Shown here in pieces: positions 56,901 to 64,000 of a stretch of DNA of 64,000 nucleotides. Below the pieces are notes generated by a model that worked only from the letters and a program-made list of their open reading frames with translations, was not told where the DNA came from and searched no databases. Within the stretch, counting starts at the first letter, position 1. Each line of letters starts with the position of its first letter. The DNA comes from Allomyces arbusculus (Eukaryota; Blastocladiomycota; Blastocladiomycetes; Blastocladiales; Blastocladiaceae), in NCBI GenBank assembly GCA_027604705.1, contig JADHYV010000012.1, forward strand, positions 186,001 to 250,000, read 5' to 3'. Position numbers and translations under genes: made by a program.

Positions 56901-58569
56901 GTCGAGTTCCTGGTCGCGGATCCCGAGAATGCGGTCGCGCATGTACTGCGTCCACCCGAACAACTTGAGCGTCTTGGCCGCGCCCACCGTGTCGGTTGTG
57001 ACCGACGTTCGCTCGCTCATTTTCTCCATGTAGGCCATGCGCAACTTCATCAGCTGGCCCGCGAGCAGTCCGGCGACGGGCGACGAAAAGAGCAGCACGC
57101 CGACGGCCATGAACATGGACCATCCGACTTGAGTGTAGAGCATGTAGAGCGCAATCGCGAGCATGATCGGCGTCGGCAACCAACCTCCAAGGTCCGTGAC
57201 GGTGCTCGCCACGCTCTCCGCATCCATCTGCATGTGCGAGAGCACGGCGCCCGCATCAATTTTTTCCGGGTGCGTTGGGAGCCGCAACGCCTTGTGATAG
57301 ACGACACGCTGCACGGCGTTGCGCACTTGCACCTGCACAACATAGCCCATGTTCTGCATCTGGCTCTGGATGAACACGGCCAGGATCGAAATGATCATGT
57401 AGACGATTGCGACCGTGACCCCTTCGGAAGCCGACTTCTCCTCGTCGGTCCCGCGCGCCATGACGAGCCGGATCAGGTACTGCACGAACAAAGGGCTCGC
57501 GAAGTTGACGAGATTGCGCGTCAGCGCGAGGCCCGTCACGAGCGCCAGCTTGGCCGCAAACGCCGACATGTACGCCCGTGCAAACGACGCGCTCTCTGCA
57601 CGCGCCGTGACTTCGCGGTCCCACGCGGCCTGCAAAACGTCGCCCGCCTGCCGCGCCTGCAACTGCGGCGGCAAGCGCCAAAAGTCGGCGAGGACGAGCG
57701 TCTGCTTTTGCCCGCGCCACAGCAGGTCTCGCACCCACCACAGCCCGAGCTGGAACAGGTACGATGCCGAGAGCTCGGGCGACTCGTGCTGCGGGGTCTC
57801 GGTGATGCCGGGGACGTTGACGGGCTTGGCGTCGTTGTCGTGGTTGACGCGCGCGTCGATGGCCTTAGCCGAGTCATTTTCGGCAAGCAGCACGAGCACA
57901 ACAAGAACGAGTTGCGCGACGGTGACCTCGAAAAAGGGCGAGCTGGTTGCGCGAACCAGAATGAGTGTGCGCACACGAATGGCGAAGACGAGGGCCAAAG
58001 CGAGGTAAAACGTGCACAACGACATGGACGGCCGCCGGCTGCAGAAATGCTCTGACGTTGCGGTGGAGAATGGTCAGCCTTTGTCATAGAATGGGAATCG
58101 AGACAGATTTTACGAACCGAAATAGTGCGTCGGGACTGCGACAGCGAGCGTCAGCAAGAGCGTGATAGCCCCAAAGTACGACGACGACGGGTAACGCATA
58201 TCATCCCTGACAAGCAAGACGAAGTACGCAATCGCAGTGGCCAGGGTTCCGGCGCTCAGCAGCTACATATTGACGAGAGAGAGAGCCAGATATCAGTCTC
58301 GGTCAGCGACAAAGGCGAGATTCGATTACAGACACACGGATGACTTCGATCCGCACCATTTTGATCCCAAACAGGAGGCGGTACGCGTCCGTCATACTCT
58401 TGGGGAGAGCCGGACGATGCAAGGCCAAAAACCGCAGCCGGTTCGCAATCGCGAGCAGGCCAGTAATGGCCACGACAGGTAAGAGCACACCATCCTGGAA
58501 ACATTGGTCGAAATCAATCTGGCCCCCGTTTTGGGTCGTGGCAACCTGTTCACGGCAAGGAAAATTCAA
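53910..58569 (-). CDS. ABCC-type (MRP/bile pigment) ABC transporter, frame interrupted at NBD1 Walker A
   Basis: Proposed exons about 58569-58336, 58262-58118, 58051-55673, 55609-55390 and 55291-53910. The N-terminal membrane helices (VLLPVVAITGLLAIANRL, FGAITLLLTLAVAVPTHYF), L0 linker (ASYLFQLGLWWVRDLLWRG) and membrane domain 1 are intact. At about 56,500 the frame shifts: IPRGSVTA is in one frame and IGSGKTALLSAILGEM in another, with about three residues and 8 nt fewer than relatives. NBD1 then continues: QQPWIQ, LSGGQRARV, ILLDDPLSAVD. Membrane domain 2 and NBD2 (GRTGGGKTSL, SAGQAQLMCLARAL, VLVLDEATAS, AHRIGTI) are intact. Family members export glutathione conjugates and toxins, often into the vacuole. 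The single break is either a sequencing error or a recent loss-of-function allele. The first exon start is tentative. Confidence 0.85.
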
Positions 58570-59693
58570 ATGAGATAATCCGTATTTTGCGAAAACGCGA
58601 AGATGTGTCTACAGTACAAGTGGCAAGCCGGTGTCACAGAAGGACAGTCGGTGCGTGGTCACTGGTAGAGCCATGGGACAAGGTCAAGCTGCTGGCAGGG
58701 CGCACACACGCGCACAGGACCTCAGAAACGGATCCAGGTGGAAGTCGTGCGCCCGTTCAACGCGCGAGCGTGGTCGAGAGCACCACAAGCGCCAGTCGAG
58801 GGACGGGCGGCGGGTCTATTTATACTTGAGCACGAGCGCTGGCCTGACTCCTACTACACGCGAACCACGGTGCCACGGCCTCGCCCAATTTCGGCTGGCG
58901 GCGTCGATCGTGTTGCACAATGCCATAACGCGTTGCTAGCCGGGGCTGCTCCTCTGGGCGCGGCAGACCGCCACTTGGTCGACGCAGGACGTCGAGCGGA
59001 CGTCAATGACCATGGAACCGTTGGTGGATGCCCCAGGCACAATGCGGAAAGACTGCTGCTTGTCCTCTGTTTCGCCTTCCGGTGCTTGCCATTGTTATTT
59101 TTGGGGCTTCGTCATTGATCAACTGGGGCATGTCAGGTTCAATTGTCATACGGCATTTCTGTTTCACCGCTGAACCGCCGAAAATGGCAGGCGATGCCCA
59201 GCCAAGAATGGAAAGGGGGGGCGGCGCCACCGCCTTGGCCGAGGAGAGCAAAGTGAAAAAGCGTTCCAAGTTGGTTTTGATGTCATTTGTGTCAGGAGAG
59301 TGGACAATGGCCAGTCTTCCTTCTCCAATCTCAGTTGAACGAGAGTGCATCGTTTGGAGCGCCTTTCGCCATGTGGCGGTGGCGCCCAGACGCGTCGTGG
59401 GCATGAGCTTCCGCTTCGTTGGCGTTTTGCCTTTGCCGACAAATTAATGCTGCCCGCAGACACTACTTCCATGAACTGATGGCCACGTTGGCGAGGACGG
59501 CCACGATGCCAGCGAGGCGTGGCCGTTCGCCGTTGCGCCGTCTCGGTGGGTTGGGTTGAAGAGACTTGCGATCCAGAGCGAGACAAAAAAAAAACCAAAA
59601 CTATGCATTCCGCGGCACGTCTGCGATTGCAATCCGCCATGGCACCGCACGCGCCCACGGCTCAGCACTCCACCCAACTGCAACTCCCTAAGC
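58570..59693. other. Intergenic region upstream of ABCC and downstream of STT3
   Basis: 1.1 kb. A minus-strand frame at 59003-59404, open from about 59440, encodes a Lys/Arg-rich start then EIGEGRLAIVHSPDTNDIK and TNLERFFTLLSSAKAV, which looks somewhat protein-like. A plus-strand frame of similar length overlaps it. No family recognised and no supporting splice sites, so neither is called as a gene. A (A)9 run lies at 59585-59593. Confidence 0.35.
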
Positions 59694-62218
59694 CTACGCG
59701 CGCGCGGCGCGCTTCCTGCGCACGCGGCGCTTGGTCCCGGCCTCAAACGCGCTCGCGTCCTTGAGCGATCGCCCGAGGTTATCCGGTTTCTTGACCTGAT
59801 AAATGCGCACGATCCAGTTCTCGGTCGTGTAGGCCTCGTCGACCGTATGCAGCGTAATCGGCTTGCTGGTAATCGGCGTGCCACGCACACGATCGTACGC
59901 GGGTGAATGTCCACCAAACAAGTCGGCGAACCGGTAATACGACAGCTTATAGAGCAACGAGTGCCGCATGGTCGGCGGCGCGGCATCGTCGATCCGGTAC
60001 TCGCCGCGGTCGGTGAAAAACTTGGCTTCCTGGACTTCCGACGGGTAGACGCCCTCGGCAATACGAATCATCCACAGGAACTTGTTGATGTCGTCGCCCG
60101 AGTACCCGATCAGACCGCCGAAAATGACCAGGACGTAGTCGACGTCGAGCGCGCGCATCACCTCGTACGCCTGGTCTTCTGGGAGCGCCATGGCTTTCCC
60201 GACCGTCGCAATGTGCGTGTTGTTCCAGGTGTTGTTATCGACGAGCGTCGTGCGATTCGCCATGCCCGCGAGCTGGTACCCGTAGTCCCACCACGCCATG
60301 ACGCGCGCGTCCGCGGCCGTGTTCTTGCGCAGCCAGTAGTAGGCTTCGCGGAAGTCGTCGATGATCACTTGCGACCCGTCGTGGCCGCGGGACGCGAGCA
60401 CGATCGACGGCGACGAGTAGGCGTTGGACGTGACCCATGTGCAGTGCCACGCGTAGATAGCGAGCAGCGCAACGACGGGAATCGCCACGTACCACTTGGC
60501 GTCGGCCGCGCGGATGCCGATCTTCGACGCTGCGGACTTGTTCTCGCCGCTCTTGCTGGACTTGGCCGCGGTTGTGGCGTCGGCATCAGCGGCGGGCTCG
60601 GCCGCGTACGTCTGCAACAGCGTGGCGACGGCGATCCCGGACGAGACGCACACGATGGGCGTAAGTGTGAGCATCAACCGCACCATGACGCCGGCAAAGT
60701 AACTCGCAAACACGGCGTAGATCACGACAAACACGTGTTCGTCCTTGAGTTGCTGCATGCACAGATAGACGCCGACCGGGAACAAGAAAACGAGCGCGTG
60801 CAAGTCAAAGAAGAAGGACGGCCATGCGGTCGGCTGGTGTTCCGAGACCGACGCAATGATGGGAATGTACTTTTTCGCGTAGCTCGTGTCCCACAACGAG
60901 TAGAACCGACCGGTCCAGGGTGCCACGACACCCATGGCAGTCAGGGCGATGAGGGCTGCGACGGATGCAAGGAAGACGGTCACGACAAACACGCGCAGCA
61001 GCGTCTGGAAGTGTTTGCTCGACACGTGGCCGCGGATAAAGTCGACGACGGCGACGAGTTGCAGGAGGCCAAAGATGCCTAGATACGATGTCGACACATC
61101 AGATCCAAGGAACCGCACCGATATCAATAGAAGGCAAAGTACGTACCCATCGCCGCCATGTGTTCGCTGGTCCGAATCGGCTGGAACCCGACAAACGGAA
61201 TCTGCATCGATGCGAGCGTGCCGAGCGCGTACCACGTCGTGTAGGCGACATAAAGCCGCACCGAGAACCGGCCCATGAGCACGAGCACAAACGCGTGCAG
61301 CGGAACGATATTCGTAATAAACACGTAGCCGCCCCATGCCGAGACCATGTAAAAGTAAAACGCGGCCGCGAGCGCGCCGTAGAACGCCGACCCGAGCTTG
61401 ACGGCCTTGATCCACAGGTAGAACGTGTACATGAGCAGGAAAATGGCAATGCCCTCATTGTCATAGGACCCGGCCACCGACCGCGAAATGTAGCCGGGCG
61501 CAATCGCCATGAACCCAGCCGCGAGCAGGCCGGCACCGCGCGTGTGCAGCTCGGCCGTGAGCTTGTAGACGGCGTAGGAGGTAAGCGTCGAAAAGACGGG
61601 CGCGAGGAAGACGCAGACGTTGCGAATGTCGACGGGGAAGTTGATCATGTGCAGCAGCTTGTGGATCACGCCGGCCGTGACCATTAGGCCCGGGTAGACG
61701 GTGCCGCCGACGACGCGGCCTACGTGCGCAGCGTAAGGGTGTTGAGATTTATGGTCAGTTTGAGGAACAGCGCCTTGAGCGTGCAATGATCGAGGATCAC
61801 GCACCAAGCGGGTACCATGACCGCTCATCAAACCAGTTCCAAAACTCGTAGAAGCCGTCGGCGACAAGCTTTTGCGTGGTGCGGTAGTTGAACCTGGAGA
61901 TGAACGCTGCGCAGTCAACCTCCAAGATGCTGACGGAAACGAGAGAGATGGCAATAAGCGATGCACGGACCATCTATTCGCGATCCGATCACAATCCCGG
62001 TCCACCCACGCCAGAGACACGCATGGTCAGCCTCTTACTCCACGATCCAGAGTGCACAGTCGCGGGCCCAGGTAGACATACGGGTCAAACTCGTGAATGA
62101 CTGACTCGAAGCGCACGACCGAGAACAAGCGCGTCGAAAAGGCCACGGCAAAGATGAGCGCGAGGATCACGACGCGCATGGCGCGCGCCTCGGTGTCGGC
62201 GCCACTCAGGACCGACAT
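59694..62218 (-). CDS. STT3: Oligosaccharyltransferase catalytic subunit STT3
   Basis: Exons 62218-62082, 61893-61805, 61719-61147 and 61078-59694; introns 188, 85 and 68 nt; 727 residues (yeast Stt3: 718). STT3 transfers the lipid-linked glycan to Asn in N-X-S/T sites in the ER lumen. The first external loop has EFDP joined to FNYRTTQ across intron 1 (catalytic Asp), followed by [29 protein letters not shown] carries the DxE/DNE metal site, and the hallmark WWDYGYQ begins near residue 529. About a dozen membrane helices precede the lumenal domain. An inserted Ala/Ser/Lys-rich segment ([16 protein letters not shown]) precedes the last helix. Another ATG 24 nt upstream (62242) would add eight residues. 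The C-terminus is strongly basic ([13 protein letters not shown]). Confidence 0.95.
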
Positions 62219-62803
62219 GGTGGTGTGCGGCGGAGTCGACAAGTGTGCGCAGCGTTCGCGACGGGTCCAAGTCGGCGATCCGCTGGTGTCGGCGTCGACG
62301 TGGCGTGTTCAGCTCTTGCAGCAAGATGCCGGCGTATTCCTTGGTATCCAACTGCTGCAGCTCGTAGCGCGGCGTGGTGCCCCCGCGTCGTTGTCGTCGT
62401 CGTCGTCGTCGTCGCGGTCGTTGGTACGGTGGAGCGGTGTGGTGTCCTTGGCGTGCTCGCGCGGTGGATCAGCGGTGGCCCGTGGCCGGTTGTGCTCGAT
62501 TTCTTTGACATTTTCCCGCCGTGACCGTGTCGCAGTCCCTGCCCATCCCCTGACGCTTACACTGATCACCTCGCGTCCAGCGGGCTCCTCAACTCTGGAG
62601 CAAACCAAGAACCCGTGACGCGGGCCAAATGAATCTCATAACAATTTGAAGTCGAGAATGCACCATCGAGCCGCAGCCCGCGCGCGCTTACGCAAATGTG
62701 AGCCAAACCGCCAGTCCACTCCTGCCGCCTGCCGGCCACATCCGTCAGTCGCGCTAGGGTCAAACCCGATCCTGCACCAAATCTGTCCATCTAGTCCCAA
62801 CCC
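62219..62803. other. Intergenic region upstream of STT3 with a GTC repeat
   Basis: 585 bp containing the STT3 promoter and the 3' flank of the next gene. A GTC-triplet run lies at about 62389-62418. Apparent frames through it translate to simple repeats and are not called. Confidence 0.5.
62389..62418. repeat. GTC trinucleotide repeat
   Basis: Short triplet array (CGTCGTCGTC type) upstream of STT3, with no coding support. Confidence 0.75.
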
Positions 62804-64000
62804 CTACCCCTGCGTCGGCGTCGGCTCCGCGGCCTCAGTCGTCACCGACTCGACGGCCTCGCTCGTCTCGGCGGGGGCTGTTGTCGTCGCAGGCGCCTCG
62901 ACAACGGCGGTCGCCGTCACTTCCACGGTGGTAATAGCCGTCTCCTGGGCGGCATCAGCTGTGGCCGTCGGCTCTTCGGTCTGTGTCTCTTGCACCGCGT
63001 CGGTCGTGGACGTGGGCACGTCAACGACTGTCGTCTGCGCGGCCTCGGTCTGCTCGGGGGCCGCGCCGGCGGTGGCCTCGGGTGCCGCCTCGGTTGTGGC
63101 CGTCGGTGCCGCAACAGCCTCGGTGGTCGACTCGGCAACAACTTCGGTCGTCTGGGCGGCCTCGGACGTGGCGGCGGGCGCGGCGGCGGTCTCGGTACTG
63201 GGCTCCTCGGTCGCCACGACCGTCTCCTGGACGGTGGACGTAGCGACTTCGGTTTCCAGCGCGGCGGTAGCGGCCTCAGTCTCCTGGACGGTGCTCGTCG
63301 CAGCCTCTGTCTCCTCCTGCGCGACGGTACTCGTGGCCGTGACCGTCTCCGTGAGCTCCGTCGCCGCGAGCGTGGCACTGCCGAGGTCCGTCGACGACGC
63401 GACAACGACGCCGCCATTCACCGTGACAAACACGGTGACCGTCGCCTGCGTGCACTGCGCCGGCTCGGTCGCGTACCAGGTCGCTGAATAGACCTCGTCG
63501 GCGGCCGTCGTGGGCTCTTCAGCAGCGGCCGTCGTGGCGTCGCTCGTGGCCGTCGCTGGAGCGGCCACGTCCTGCGCAGTCGTCGTGGCGGGTTCCTCGA
63601 CGGCGGCGGTACTGGCAGGCTTGCCGTTGGCGGCAGCTGTTGTCGCGGCGGCGACGGCCTCATCCTGCGCCGTCGTCGTGGCCACGGGCACCTCGTCGAC
63701 AGCCGACGCCGTCGCCTCTTCAGCAGCCGTCGACGTCGCGACAACCAGCTCGTCCGCGACCGTCGCCGTCGCTGCAACCTCCTCGGTCGTCGTTGCGGCC
63801 ACCTCTTCCGTCGACTCTGCCGACTCGCCCTGCGTCTCTGTGGCCTCCGGCACTTCCTCGTCCACTGTCGTCGTCGCGGTCTCGTCACCCTCCTGCTGCG
63901 TCACGTCGGTCCAGCCGTCGGCCGCCGCCGCTGTCGCGGCCGGACCGTCGTCCTCGACGGTGGCGGTCGCGGGCTCGACGGCGGCAGTGGCCACGGCCCA
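62804..64000 (-). CDS. Thr/Ala/Glu-rich low-complexity surface-type protein, 3' part
   Basis: The frame is open to the window edge, so the N-terminus is missing; about 396 residues are visible, ending TEAAEPTPTQG. Composition is dominated by Thr, Ala, Glu and Val in irregular repeats such as EEVAATTTEEVAATAT and STVQETEAATAA. One more complex island sits near the middle (YSATWYATEPAQCTQATVTV) with the only Cys. Such Ser/Thr-rich, acidic chains are typical of O-glycosylated extracellular or wall proteins in fungi, but no domain is seen and no GPI-like hydrophobic tail is present. The open frame could partly reflect biased composition, although codon use matches real genes nearby. Confidence 0.55.
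   Translation of the reverse strand, partial: WAVATAAVEPATATVEDDGPAATAAAADGWTDVTQQEGDETATTTVDEEVPEATETQGESAESTEEVAATTTEEVAATATVADELVVATSTAAEEATASAVDEVPVATTTAQDEAVAAATTAAANGKPASTAAVEEPATTTAQDVAAPATATSDATTAAAEEPTTAADEVYSATWYATEPAQCTQATVTVFVTVNGGVVVASSTDLGSATLAATELTETVTATSTVAQEETEAATSTVQETEAATAALETEVATSTVQETVVATEEPSTETAAAPAATSEAAQTTEVVAESTTEAVAAPTATTEAAPEATAGAAPEQTEAAQTTVVDVPTSTTDAVQETQTEEPTATADAAQETAITTVEVTATAVVEAPATTTAPAETSEAVESVTTEAAEPTPTQG

Noticed and set aside
59003-59440. Small gene between STT3 and the ABCC transporter
   Set aside because: Frames on both strands are open over the same stretch, and neither has a family match or splice support.

Overview
The window is nuclear DNA from a GC-rich, intron-rich fungus that almost certainly makes flagellated zoospores. 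Fungal markers are a WOPR (Gti1/Pac2) transcription factor, a fungal-type Tom20, a Bzz1 F-BAR protein and a Vps74/GOLPH3 protein. A PIH1D3/DNAAF6-type axonemal dynein assembly factor points to motile flagella. This fits Blastocladiomycota (Allomyces, Catenaria or Blastocladiella type) best, with a chytrid as the alternative; the assignment is inference from gene content and base composition. Introns are mostly 63-98 nt, begin GTACGT, GTGCGT or similar, and end TAG or CAG after a CTGAC/CTAAC-like branch point. Exon joins below were chosen by splice signals, reading phase and family conservation; no transcript was available.

Layout. 1-8.4 kb: 3' part of a Doa10/MARCH6 ubiquitin ligase, then tripeptidyl peptidase II. 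8.75-10.5 kb: WOPR factor (-) with a long gene-free stretch upstream. 11.9-15.6 kb: a lower-GC island without intact host genes, holding a degenerate short repeat, broken reading frames and a ubiquitin-protease fragment. 16.4-26.4 kb: valyl-tRNA synthetase (-), Vps74/GOLPH3 (-), a secreted M28 peptidase (+), and a Tom20-SET fusion (+). 26.6-29.9 kb: BZZ1 in 14 exons (-). 30.8 kb: tRNA-Leu(CAA). 31-35.7 kb: PRPP synthetase (-) and an ABC1/UbiB mitochondrial kinase-like protein (+).

36.5-41.4 kb: a tandem pair of paralogues, each with two DOMON domains plus cytochrome b561. 41.6-46.2 kb: ubiquitin-specific protease (-) and a single-pass SH3 protein (+). 46.2-49 kb: a Tim17/22/23-family protein (-) and the tRNA methyltransferase Dnmt2 (+). 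49.1-53.7 kb: a secreted Cys-containing protein (-), a Dpy-30-motif protein (+), proteasome regulator PI31 (-) and DNAAF6 (+). 53.9-58.6 kb: an ABCC transporter (-) whose reading frame is interrupted at the first Walker A. 59.7-62.2 kb: STT3 (-). 62.8-64 kb: the 3' part of a Thr/Ala/Glu-rich surface-type protein (-).

The genes are mostly unrelated housekeeping functions, as expected for a eukaryotic chromosome. Several neighbours are divergent with 290-580 bp between starts, and convergent stops are only 41-350 bp apart. Shared themes are protein turnover (Doa10, TPP2, USP, PI31), mitochondrial import and function (Tom20-SET, Tim17-like, ABC1 kinase, ValRS) and secretory-pathway work (STT3, Vps74, ABCC). 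No virus-like or LTR element, CRISPR array or rRNA gene was recognised.
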